Below, piece by piece: positions 8,670 through 16,130 of a DNA stretch of 64,000 nucleotides; the first letter of the stretch is position 1, and each line of letters opens with the position of its first letter. Where the stretch lies: NCBI GenBank assembly GCA_016718825.1, contig JADKCL010000008.1:62001-126000 (forward strand), in the 5' to 3' direction. Source of the stretch: Bacteroidota bacterium (lineage in GTDB: Bacteria > Bacteroidota > Bacteroidia > J057 > JADKCL01). The translations under genes and the position numbers were made by a program. The notes beneath the pieces are model-generated. The model had not been told where the DNA came from. It saw only the letters and a list, made by a program, of their open reading frames with translations, and made no database searches.

Positions 8670-10928
8670 ATGTTCAAGGCCTTTTGGGAGATATTGGAGA
8701 GCGGGTACTATTCTTTGCCGGCGCAGTTGCTGGTGATGCAGGTGCGTTACCAAAAGTATGTGCTCGCTTGCTGGGTATTCTTTTTTCTCGCCATCACCAA
8801 CAACTTCGGGGAAATGTTGGGCGTGCCCTACCTTTTCCTTGAACCAGAGTACTTGGGGCATATTTCGTTCACCAGCCTGTTTTTGACGGGTTGCGGAATG
8901 GGAACCTTCATCGCGAGCTATATGATCTCCACTTACGTGAGCGACAGCTACCGTTTTCACTTCCTGGCGATGGAGAAAAGACCCTTTTTGGTGTACTTTT
9001 TGAACAATCTCCTGATTCCCGTTGGGTTTTTGGCGGTTTATTCGATCAGCTTTGTCCAATTTCAGAAGTACAGCATCGGGCACTTTGAATGGAATATTCT
9101 CACCAAGCTTTTGGGCTTGTATGCGGGATTGTTTTCGGTGATTTTGGTGATTCTGCTTTACTTTTCAAGGGCAAGCAGGAATTTTGTCGCGATCATCGGT
9201 GAGCGTGCTACACGCAACCTGAATCCCCGCCGCGTGATCATTGCCAAGGCACGCGCGGGCATGGGCCTGCGTACACGTGTCGACTATTATCTGGCTACAC
9301 CTACCCGCCTCGCCTCCCCTGACCCGAACGAGCCTGCAGAATTGCGCCAATTGGTCAAAATTCTGAATCAAAACCATGGAAACGCGCTTTTCCTCGAATT
9401 CATATTGCTGCTGCTCATCATGGGTTTGGGTTTGTTGGAGGAGAATCCGACGTTTCAGATTCCAGCTGGCGCAAGCGTGTTTTTTCTGTTTTCGATCTTT
9501 TTGATGCTGGTGTCGGCCATTGTCTTCTGGTTCAGAAAGCTTGGTCCGATTGCCATGATCGCCGTGGTGCTGATTTACCTCGCCTTTGACAACATCAGCG
9601 TGTTTCAAAATGAGCATCCGGCGTTGGGAATGAATTACGAAATGCCGCCTGCCGATTATACCTTGAAAGGTCTTTTGGCAGCGAGCAGCGAAGAAAATAT
9701 CCAAGCTGATATTGCGAACACAACAAAAACGCTTCAAAATTGGTCCGCTGATTTCCAAGCTTATAACGAATTCGGAAGAAAGCCCAAGGCGATTATTGTC
9801 TGCACGTCGGGCGGTGGCTTGCGTGCGGCTTATTTCACTACCCGGATTTTGCAAAAGCTCGACAGCATCACTGCAGGGCAGATGATGGAAAGCACGCGCC
9901 TGATCACAGGCGCTTCCGGGGGAATGGTGGGTGCGGCCTATTATCGCGAATTGTACCTCAAGAAAAAGCTCGGCGCAATCGAAAACATCTGGGGAAAGGA
10001 GTACAGTGACCGCATTTCCAAGGATTTGCTTAACCGCACGATCCTCAAAGTGGTGACCAGCCTTTTTCTTCCGACAGCCAAGGAATGGGTAGGCGGCTCG
10101 AAATACGACAGTGACCGCGGATGGTCCTTTGACAGTCAACTCATGGCCAATTTGGGCGTTTGGAAAGATCGACGCCTTGCTGAATACATTCCCCTTGAAG
10201 AGAGTGCCTTCATTCCGCAAATGATCTTTTCGCCCGTTGTCATCAACGATGGTCGCCGACTCTACATTTCGGCCATACCCGCAAGTTACCTCACCCGCAC
10301 CTATGACTTCGAAGGGAAAGTGGAAAGTGGCGTTTCAGGAATCGATTTCCGGAGGTTTTTCAAGGATCAGGACGCCGACAGCCTCCTGTTTGTCACGGCC
10401 TTGCGCATGAATGCATCCTTCCCGATGATTACGCCCTACGTAAGGCTCCCAAGTGCGCCGCCCATGGAAATCATCGATGCCGGCGTGGCCGACAACTACG
10501 GATTGGAAACGGCAAGCCGTTACATGCGGTATTTTGCCAAGTGGTATGTCGAAAACACCTCCGGCGTGATGCTTCTGCAAATTCGGGACTCGCGGCTGCA
10601 ATCCATGGACTTGCCCAAATACCACAGCAAAAATGCCGTGAAGCAGCTTTTGGATCCGATTGGATCGACTTACAGTGCCTATTACATGAGCAATGACCTC
10701 ACGACTGAGCAGTACATTCACACGATGGATGAGCTCATGCAAGGCAAGATGAAATATGCCTCCTTTCAATACGAGCCCGTGGATACCGGGGGCATTCGTG
10801 CATCGCTCAGTTGGCACCTCACTCCAAGCGAAATCGCCGGGATTGAAGGTTCTCTGGAAAGCCCCGACAACAAGGCGCTATTTGAAACCGTAGCGAATTG
10901 GCTGCGCAATGACGCGGCTGAAGAATAG
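8670..10928 (+). CDS. Membrane-anchored patatin-like phospholipase
   Basis: The C-terminal half has the patatin signature. There is an oxyanion loop SGGGLRAA near residue 380, a G-x-S-x-G nucleophile motif (TGASGG, Ser about 416) and a catalytic D-x-G-type motif (DAGVADNYG) near residue 603. This predicts a Ser-Asp dyad lipase acting on phospholipids or other acyl esters. The N-terminal 300 residues contain about six to seven hydrophobic segments (roughly 25-45, 70-95, 110-135, 145-170, 240-255, 270-290, 295-310), so the enzyme is an integral membrane protein. At 752 aa it is far larger than a bare patatin domain (about 300 aa). It stands alone between the fumC terminator and a convergent nucleoside hydrolase. 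The catalytic residues appear complete; the substrate is unknown. Confidence 0.85.
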   Translation: MFKAFWEILESGYYSLPAQLLVMQVRYQKYVLACWVFFFLAITNNFGEMLGVPYLFLEPEYLGHISFTSLFLTGCGMGTFIASYMISTYVSDSYRFHFLAMEKRPFLVYFLNNLLIPVGFLAVYSISFVQFQKYSIGHFEWNILTKLLGLYAGLFSVILVILLYFSRASRNFVAIIGERATRNLNPRRVIIAKARAGMGLRTRVDYYLATPTRLASPDPNEPAELRQLVKILNQNHGNALFLEFILLLLIMGLGLLEENPTFQIPAGASVFFLFSIFLMLVSAIVFWFRKLGPIAMIAVVLIYLAFDNISVFQNEHPALGMNYEMPPADYTLKGLLAASSEENIQADIANTTKTLQNWSADFQAYNEFGRKPKAIIVCTSGGGLRAAYFTTRILQKLDSITAGQMMESTRLITGASGGMVGAAYYRELYLKKKLGAIENIWGKEYSDRISKDLLNRTILKVVTSLFLPTAKEWVGGSKYDSDRGWSFDSQLMANLGVWKDRRLAEYIPLEESAFIPQMIFSPVVINDGRRLYISAIPASYLTRTYDFEGKVESGVSGIDFRRFFKDQDADSLLFVTALRMNASFPMITPYVRLPSAPPMEIIDAGVADNYGLETASRYMRYFAKWYVENTSGVMLLQIRDSRLQSMDLPKYHSKNAVKQLLDPIGSTYSAYYMSNDLTTEQYIHTMDELMQGKMKYASFQYEPVDTGGIRASLSWHLTPSEIAGIEGSLESPDNKALFETVANWLRNDAAEE

Positions 10929-10939
10929 GATTATGGTTC

Positions 10940-11827
10940 TTATTCGCTGGTGAGAAAACGAATGAGTTTTGCGCGATCTGCTGAAATCGTAATCCAAGTG
11001 CGGGAATTTTCAGTCAATTCCGAACCCCAACCTCCGCCGCTTCGGTAGAGGCTCACTTCCCGAAATTCGCAGATGTCAGGTTGCGCAGCAACGGCGGCTG
11101 CCAAGGGATCATGAAATTTTTTGCCGCCTGCGTGGCGCTCGAGATAGATGTCCATTCCACGAATGAGTAAATCCCAGGCGGGGCTTTTGCCCTTCATTTT
11201 CAGCATTTCGTGGTGAAATGCCTGGTCATATACCATTCCGTGGCAGACGTTTTTGGAGACCAAAATCCGTTCACCAACGTTTGGATTTTGAAGCAGTTTG
11301 AAGGCGGTTTGGACATCGCCGTTGAAGTTGTAAGTCGGGCAGGTATTCATCCCTGCAAATTTCTCCAACCTGAATTCCTCTGGCACTACCCTGTCACCTG
11401 CAAATCCGCCTTGTGCCACCCAACGGTGGACCGGTTGCGCTTCAGAAAGGCTTTTGAAGCCTTTGAGGGGTGCACCTGTCAGGAGCGTCAATTCCGGCCA
11501 TTGTGCAAGGGATTGGAGCAGCAAGGAGGAGGCGTCCATGTCCGGTGTACGCGGCGCAAAATTCCCCAGCCAGTCGTAGTAGAACTTGGAAACGCAGTTT
11601 TTGTCGTAGCCAGGGACAGCGCTAGCAACCGGAATTTCGCCAACTCCGCATCTTTCAAGTACGGATTTCAGCATGCCAACTTGCTCGTTGGTTCCCGGTG
11701 TCACGGAAACGGAACGCAGGCGATACGCGGGGTGGGCAATAAGCAGCAGGAGGGTACAAAGGTCGTCGGGATCACCGGTTTCGGTGTCAAAATGGACGTC
11801 AAGCGGTAGTCTGGGATGGTGGTTCAT
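10940..11827 (-). CDS. Nucleoside hydrolase family protein
   Basis: The N-terminus has the calcium-binding aspartate motif of inosine/uridine-preferring nucleoside hydrolases in a modified form (FDTETGDPDD after a beta strand). This is followed by the usual pattern of a variable domain and a late cluster that includes NFNGD. Such enzymes cleave the N-glycosidic bond of ribonucleosides to release ribose and base. The chosen start is the ATG at 11827; an in-frame TTG five codons upstream is less likely. No signal peptide is seen, so the protein is cytoplasmic. It converges on the patatin gene with an 11-nt gap. The family is diverse, and some members of this sub-branch may act on other ribosides, so the specificity is open. 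Confidence 0.75.
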   Translation of the reverse strand: MNHHPRLPLDVHFDTETGDPDDLCTLLLLIAHPAYRLRSVSVTPGTNEQVGMLKSVLERCGVGEIPVASAVPGYDKNCVSKFYYDWLGNFAPRTPDMDASSLLLQSLAQWPELTLLTGAPLKGFKSLSEAQPVHRWVAQGGFAGDRVVPEEFRLEKFAGMNTCPTYNFNGDVQTAFKLLQNPNVGERILVSKNVCHGMVYDQAFHHEMLKMKGKSPAWDLLIRGMDIYLERHAGGKKFHDPLAAAVAAQPDICEFREVSLYRSGGGWGSELTENSRTWITISADRAKLIRFLTSE

Positions 11828-11965
11828 TCGTAGAATAAGCAATAGGGTTATGTTTCATGCGACAAAAATGCACGCAACAAGCCTTTGGCAAGCGCGAAGT
11901 GCGGGTGAATGGTAAAAGAAGGAAAGTGAATGACCGATTGGCTGGGATTCAACGGTCAATGCAGG

Positions 11966-12691
11966 CTATTTCTTCGCCCAGATATTGTACTTCAGGATGC
12001 AATACAAAGCGCGGAACGCGTCTTTCCAGCCAATTTTTTTGCCTTCTTCGTACGTCCGGCCATAATAGCTGATGCCGACCTCGTAAATTCTGATGCCAGG
12101 AACCCGGCTGATTTTTGCCGTCACCTCCGGCTCAAATCCAAAGCGTTTTTCCTTCAGTTTGATGCCTTGGATCAGTTCCCGACGAAAGAGTTTGTAGCAC
12201 GTTTCCATGTCTGAAAGGTTCAGATTGGTAAACATGTTGCTCGCATTGGTGAGCCATTTGTTGCCGATGCTATGCCAGTAAAAGAGAATGCGGTGCGGGT
12301 TGCCTCCCATAAAACGGGAGCCATAGACCACATCTGCAAATCCGTCCAGGATGGGCTTGAGCAGAAGGTTCCATTCGTGGGGATCGTATTCAAGGTCAGC
12401 ATCTTGGACCACGACCCAGTCGCCCGTCGCCTTGGAAATTCCAGTATGCAGCGCGGCGCCCTTGCCTTGGTTGACTTCGTGGTTGAATAACACAATCCCG
12501 CGCTCAGGATGCTGCGCGATGTAGGCCAGGATGATCTCTTTTGACTTGTCTTTGGAGCAGTCGTTGACGCAAATCACTTCCTTGGTGATGCCCTGAATGA
12601 GGGTCACTTCGTTGATCTTGTCCAAAATATTGGTGATCGTACGTTCCTCGTTGTAGACCGGGACCACAATGGTCAGCTTCTGATTTCCCAT
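11966..12691 (-). CDS. Family 2 glycosyltransferase (dolichol-phosphate-mannose synthase-like)
   Basis: This 241-residue cytoplasmic GT-A transferase has the N-terminal nucleotide-sugar binding strand (LTIVVPVYNE), the NDCSKD loop, a GKGAALHTG segment and a metal-binding DADLEYDP motif. The arrangement matches DPM1/polyprenyl-phosphate glycosyltransferases without a C-terminal membrane domain. These move a hexose from a nucleotide sugar to a polyprenyl phosphate, and the GT-C transferase at 47573-48868 could be a user of such a donor (inference). The start is taken as the ATG at 12691, directly before MGNQKLTIVVP. An upstream start at 12769 would add 26 residues without family similarity. Confidence 0.88.
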   Translation of the reverse strand: MGNQKLTIVVPVYNEERTITNILDKINEVTLIQGITKEVICVNDCSKDKSKEIILAYIAQHPERGIVLFNHEVNQGKGAALHTGISKATGDWVVVQDADLEYDPHEWNLLLKPILDGFADVVYGSRFMGGNPHRILFYWHSIGNKWLTNASNMFTNLNLSDMETCYKLFRRELIQGIKLKEKRFGFEPEVTAKISRVPGIRIYEVGISYYGRTYEEGKKIGWKDAFRALYCILKYNIWAKK

Positions 12692-12814
12692 TTTTCCAAA
12701 GATAGCGCGCAAAGATAGAGATTGGAAAGGGAAAAACCAGCGTTGTAATGGAACCTCAAAGGTTGACACGATCCGATAAATGGATCATTCACCCATACAG
12801 TTTGTCCCATTCGC

Positions 12815-13204
12815 TCACCTGAAATGATGCGACATCCACACCTCAATGTACCGGATCGGATTCTCAGGCATAAACCGGCGGAAGGTGATGATGTTGGGAT
12901 CACGGGAGATGTTTCCTGGGAGATTGACGCCGTTTTCCCGGAGGATGACCGCCGGAATACCTTGGCTTCTTGCATATTGCCAAAGTTGCACCACCTGTTG
13001 CCAGTTGATTTGGCTTGTGATTAGTCCGACAAATATCCCTGAGACAGCCACTTCGTCGTACATGTGTTGCCCTTTTGGATGGTCGGGATGGTCATAATTG
13101 TACACCGCGGTGTAGCCCTGCTGCTCCATCAGGCCACCGAGTTCGTAGACCATGTGCGCATCTGACTGCGGAATCGAATAAGCGATGAATGCATGCGTTC
13201 CCAT
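12815..13204 (-). CDS. Small stand-alone TIR-like domain protein (129 aa)
   Basis: The pattern of strands and helices resembles a minimal TIR/SEFIR-type flavodoxin fold. There is a first strand HAFIAYS followed by a helix (DAHMVYELGGLMEQQG), a second strand TAVYNYD, a third strand GIFVGLITS, a helix around NWQQVVQLWQYARSQ, and a strand PAVIL. The W in NWQQVV sits where TIR domains have the W of the alpha-C helix, but the catalytic glutamate of NAD-cleaving TIRs is not evident there (V or Q instead). It could be a non-catalytic TIR, a binding module, or a related nucleotide-binding fold such as a deoxyribosyltransferase-like protein. It is divergent from the antitoxin-like gene at 13294 and upstream of the GT2 gene. 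The assignment is tentative. Confidence 0.55.
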   Translation of the reverse strand: MGTHAFIAYSIPQSDAHMVYELGGLMEQQGYTAVYNYDHPDHPKGQHMYDEVAVSGIFVGLITSQINWQQVVQLWQYARSQGIPAVILRENGVNLPGNISRDPNIITFRRFMPENPIRYIEVWMSHHFR

Positions 13205-13293
13205 GACGCTAATTTAGGATTCGTTGAAGGGGAATGCAATGGCGGATTGTGGTATCGATTGAACATCGCTCAATTTTTCGTGATTTTTGAAAC

Positions 13294-13533
13294 ATGAGTG
13301 AAATCCACAACCCTCAAGAATTACGCGCAGAACTCTTCGATCAAATTCGGATGATCGAGAATCCTAGTATGCTTGGTGAACTGAAGGCTTATCTCAAGCA
13401 GCTTCTGAACAGAGGGGACTTTTGGGAGAATTTGACTGATTCTCAAAAGGCTCATATTGAAAAGGGTATAGCCGACAACGATGCAGGACGAAACAAGCCT
13501 TTTGAAGTGGTGATGCGCAACAAATACGCCTAG
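13294..13533 (+). CDS. Orphan antitoxin-like small protein (79 aa)
   Basis: This short acidic helical protein ends in the pattern LTDSQKAHIEKGIADNDAGR followed by KPFEVVM. That tail resembles the C-terminal region of small antitoxins commonly found before RelE/ParE-type toxin genes in Bacteroidota. No toxin follows: the next gene converges from the other strand and overlaps the stop codon by 4 nt. It is therefore an orphan, either a remnant of a type II toxin-antitoxin pair or an unrelated small helical protein. No DNA-binding motif is obvious. Confidence 0.6.
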   Translation: MSEIHNPQELRAELFDQIRMIENPSMLGELKAYLKQLLNRGDFWENLTDSQKAHIEKGIADNDAGRNKPFEVVMRNKYA

Positions 13534-14606
13534 GGTCTCCCATACACCACCTTCCGAATTTCAATCAAAATCGCATTCAGCTTCGCAACATCGGGCTTAT
13601 CGGGCAAATTGCTTGCCGCGAACCGCTCCGCGATCAAGGGCAACCTTGCTTCCGCCTCGGCCAAAAGTTCGTCGTAGTCGCGCTCGCCGCGACGGATCGC
13701 GAGCAATTCTTCGCGGTTTGGGCGTCGCACATGCAGCTGACCGTCAGCTATCTCGGCAGCCATGTCGAGTAGCCGGAAGGTATGCATCATGTTTTTGGCA
13801 TCGTAGTTTTTACCGTGAGCAATCGTGCTTTCGTAGCGGACTTCGCTGCGTTTTTCCACCCAATCCCAGTAGTTTTTGTAGTCTTTGCAATAGATCGTAT
13901 AGCCATCCTTGTTGAAGGCCATAATCGCCTGACGTTCCATGCCTTTGGGAACGGAACTGAGTGAAACTGCATTCGAATGGTCCTTTGCCGCAATGCCTTT
14001 GAATCCCAGCGTGGTGGCTGCATTTTCGCCGCCATAAAACAGCGCGTAGATGTCGTGCATATGCGGAATGTTCACCAATCCGCAGTCTTCCTGTTTCCAT
14101 CCGCGTTGCGCAAGCCATTCCAAGAGAGGGACAGCGCCTTGACCCTCCGGCACAAAGCAGAAGTCCAAAATGCCTTTGCGCTCCTTGTCCATCGGATTGA
14201 CGACCTTCTTGTTCAAGCCGCGCGCCTTGTAAATCTGCGCTTTCGCGTAGCCCGCAAAGGCCTCTTGACAAAGTTTGCTCAGCACATCCTCGGCACGGAT
14301 CAAATCCATCACCGGGTCGCGAAATTGGACGCAGTCCTGCGGCACCGCCAACAATTCCAGCATCGTCGGATTGTTTTTGGCCAGCAAGTCCACAAATCGG
14401 CCCAATTCGTAGAAAACGACGTCATTTTTCTCGTCGGCGACTTGCTCGACGTAGTTCAGGCCATACAATTCGTCCTGCGGCAAAATGAAAACTCCACGGA
14501 TGTCGACGTCGGACGTGGCAATGTTGAGACCATAGGCATGGCTTCCCGAAATGGCTTCCAGCAAGATGAGGTTCCGCTCGCGGAGGGTATCAAGGGTGAG
14601 TTTCAT
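13530..14606 (-). CDS. DNA polymerase beta superfamily nucleotidyltransferase (RlaP-like)
   Basis: The N-terminus carries the nucleotidyltransferase signature GSHAYGLNIATSDVDIRG, with the G-S motif and the D-x-D metal-binding pair correctly spaced, followed by a helical second domain. This arrangement and the length (358 aa) match the predicted nucleotidyltransferases grouped as RlaP-like, some of which occur in RNA repair operons. Here no RNA ligase or kinase is next to it. The neighbours are an antitoxin-like gene and a DUF1016 nuclease, so a stress or defence-related role is possible but unproven. It is cytoplasmic. The ATG at 14606 lies directly before the conserved first helix. Confidence 0.75.
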   Translation of the reverse strand: MKLTLDTLRERNLILLEAISGSHAYGLNIATSDVDIRGVFILPQDELYGLNYVEQVADEKNDVVFYELGRFVDLLAKNNPTMLELLAVPQDCVQFRDPVMDLIRAEDVLSKLCQEAFAGYAKAQIYKARGLNKKVVNPMDKERKGILDFCFVPEGQGAVPLLEWLAQRGWKQEDCGLVNIPHMHDIYALFYGGENAATTLGFKGIAAKDHSNAVSLSSVPKGMERQAIMAFNKDGYTIYCKDYKNYWDWVEKRSEVRYESTIAHGKNYDAKNMMHTFRLLDMAAEIADGQLHVRRPNREELLAIRRGERDYDELLAEAEARLPLIAERFAASNLPDKPDVAKLNAILIEIRKVVYGRP

Positions 14607-14718
14607 GCTGCGAAGATGCGGGGTGTTTGGGGAAAGTGGTTACAACGGATGATCGAATTGTTTGAGATTCTGAGGGGATGGTGCCTTTGGGTGCATCAAT
14701 AGATGCATCAACTTGATA

Positions 14719-15870
14719 TTATCTGTTAAAATCTGACTTCCTCAATTCGTTCTCAATGTATTTTTCCAATTGTTCCTTGCTCGGTAAGCGGATGAGATAT
14801 TCTTGAACAAATAGGTTTTCATCCATGCCGGCAGTAGCATATTTCACCAATGCATGATCTTTTGAAGCGACTAAGAGAATTCCAACTGGGGGATTGTCAG
14901 TGCTATCGCTGATCTCATGTTTGAAGAAGTGTAGGTACGTATTGAGCTGGCCGATGTCATAGTGCTCAAAGGCTCCCATTTTGAGGTCTAATAGAATATG
15001 GCATTTCAGGATGCGATGATAGAACACCAAGTCGATGAAGTAGTAATTTTCACCGATTAGAATTCGCTTTTGTCGCGCTTCGAGACAAAAGCCATTGCCG
15101 AGTTCAAGGATGAAATCCTGTAAATGATCCAACAAGGCTGATTCGAGGTCGGATTCCTCTATGATTGCCTTTGCCGGAATGTCCAAGAATTCAAATGCGT
15201 AAATATTCTTGATGATATCTTTAGGGTTCAAAGGCGATGTCTTTTCATTTACAAGTGCAGAAAGTGCGCTTGGATTCTCTGATAGTCCACTTCGTTCAAA
15301 GTAGAGGCTGCTGATTTGCCGCTTCAGCTCGCGCACACTCCAGGTACCTTTTATACATTCTAGTTCATAAAAGGTGCGCTTGAGCGGTTCGGTTATTTTG
15401 ATAAGTTCGATCAAGTGCGAAAACGACAGTTTGGTTAGGATCTTTTCAGGTGGAGTTTGGAGATCCGGTTTGAAAACTGATGGTGCCGCCCGATCAACAT
15501 CTTGAGCAATTCGCTGCGTTAGCGTTTTCTCTAATTTTTGGGACAGCGTCCCAAGAATTGGATCGGAAAGTTGGTGAGTGAATTTTTGGGACAGTGTCCC
15601 AAGAATCTGAGGATAGACAGAATAGAACTGCCTACATCTAGATAACTCTGGCGCAGTAAGGCCTTTAATGGCAATTTTTTCGGCGATGCATTCAAGCAAC
15701 CTCGCCCCATATTCCGCACGGTCATTGCCCTCCTGCTCAAATTCGACAATATAGTACCCGATCAACCAATTTCGGATCGTCAATGCTTGGTTCACAGCAT
15801 TGGCCGCTGATGCCTGAAGATGTAGGTGAGTTTCTTCGATCGATGCTATCAGTTGCTTGAAATTTTTCAT
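14719..15870 (-). CDS. DUF1016/YhcG-family PDDEXK nuclease-like protein
   Basis: The N-terminal DUF1016 helical domain (residues about 10-90, with NWLIGYYIVEFEQ and YGARLLECIA) and the C-terminal YhcG nuclease-like domain are both present. In the latter, FYHRILKCHILLDLKMGAFEH contains the D...D-x-K core of PDDEXK enzymes. Between residues about 90 and 125 there is an extra segment in which ILGTLSQK is repeated 16 residues apart. Members are often found near restriction-modification or toxin-antitoxin genes; their exact activity is poorly known. Upstream (minus strand) lies a good Bacteroidetes promoter, TTTG-N18-TACATTTG, between 15964 and 15935. The region is more AT-rich than its surroundings, which fits acquired DNA. 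Confidence 0.88.
   Translation of the reverse strand: MKNFKQLIASIEETHLHLQASAANAVNQALTIRNWLIGYYIVEFEQEGNDRAEYGARLLECIAEKIAIKGLTAPELSRCRQFYSVYPQILGTLSQKFTHQLSDPILGTLSQKLEKTLTQRIAQDVDRAAPSVFKPDLQTPPEKILTKLSFSHLIELIKITEPLKRTFYELECIKGTWSVRELKRQISSLYFERSGLSENPSALSALVNEKTSPLNPKDIIKNIYAFEFLDIPAKAIIEESDLESALLDHLQDFILELGNGFCLEARQKRILIGENYYFIDLVFYHRILKCHILLDLKMGAFEHYDIGQLNTYLHFFKHEISDSTDNPPVGILLVASKDHALVKYATAGMDENLFVQEYLIRLPSKEQLEKYIENELRKSDFNR
15538..15602. repeat. Two in-frame copies of a 17-bp palindrome inside the DUF1016 gene
   Basis: TTGGGACAGCGTCCCAA (15538-15554) and TTGGGACAGTGTCCCAA (15586-15602) are near-identical palindromes 48 bp apart, in the same reading frame, encoding the repeated LGTLSQK peptide. 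The 16-codon spacing and conserved flanks show a short tandem duplication carrying the palindrome. They may be DNA sites bound by a dimeric protein, or RNA hairpins in the mRNA. Confidence 0.8.
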
Positions 15871-15934
15871 AGAGGTTTTTACCGTTAGACGTTTGAAAAG
15901 TACAGGAATGCTACTAAAATGAGATATATGGATG

Positions 15935-15964
15935 CAAATGTAGCATATATTTCAATAATGCAAA
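15935..15964 (-). promoter_or_regulatory. Predicted promoter of the DUF1016 gene
   Basis: On the minus strand TTTG (15964-15961) and TACATTTG (15942-15935) are separated by 18 nt, close to the Bacteroidetes TTTG-N19-TAnnTTTG consensus. They lie 65 nt upstream of the ATG at 15870. Confidence 0.6.
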
Positions 15965-15974
15965 ATTAAATGGT

Positions 15975-15982
15975 TATATTTG
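15975..15982 (+). promoter_or_regulatory. Predicted -7 box for the MuiA-like gene pair
   Basis: TATATTTG matches the TAnnTTTG -7 consensus and lies 148 nt before the ATG at 16131. The -33 element is only a weak TTTC about 22 nt upstream. It is back to back with the minus-strand promoter of the DUF1016 gene, so the two transcription units share a compact divergent control region. Confidence 0.4.
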
Positions 15983-16130
15983 TGGAATAACCTCCCTTTA
16001 TACTAATTTTTTACCCATTCGAAGGTCGTCTCTGAAGTTTCTTCCTGACCAAAATCACATCTCCGTTTTATGGAATCTGCAATTTCCATGCACCCAAGAG
16101 CTAAATTTGACGGATTCAGAACGTTACCCT

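Noticed and set aside
14655..14720. GATGCATCAA direct repeats between the nucleotidyltransferase and DUF1016 genes
   Set aside because: Only two short copies without a T-run or a hairpin strong enough for a terminator; too little to call a site.
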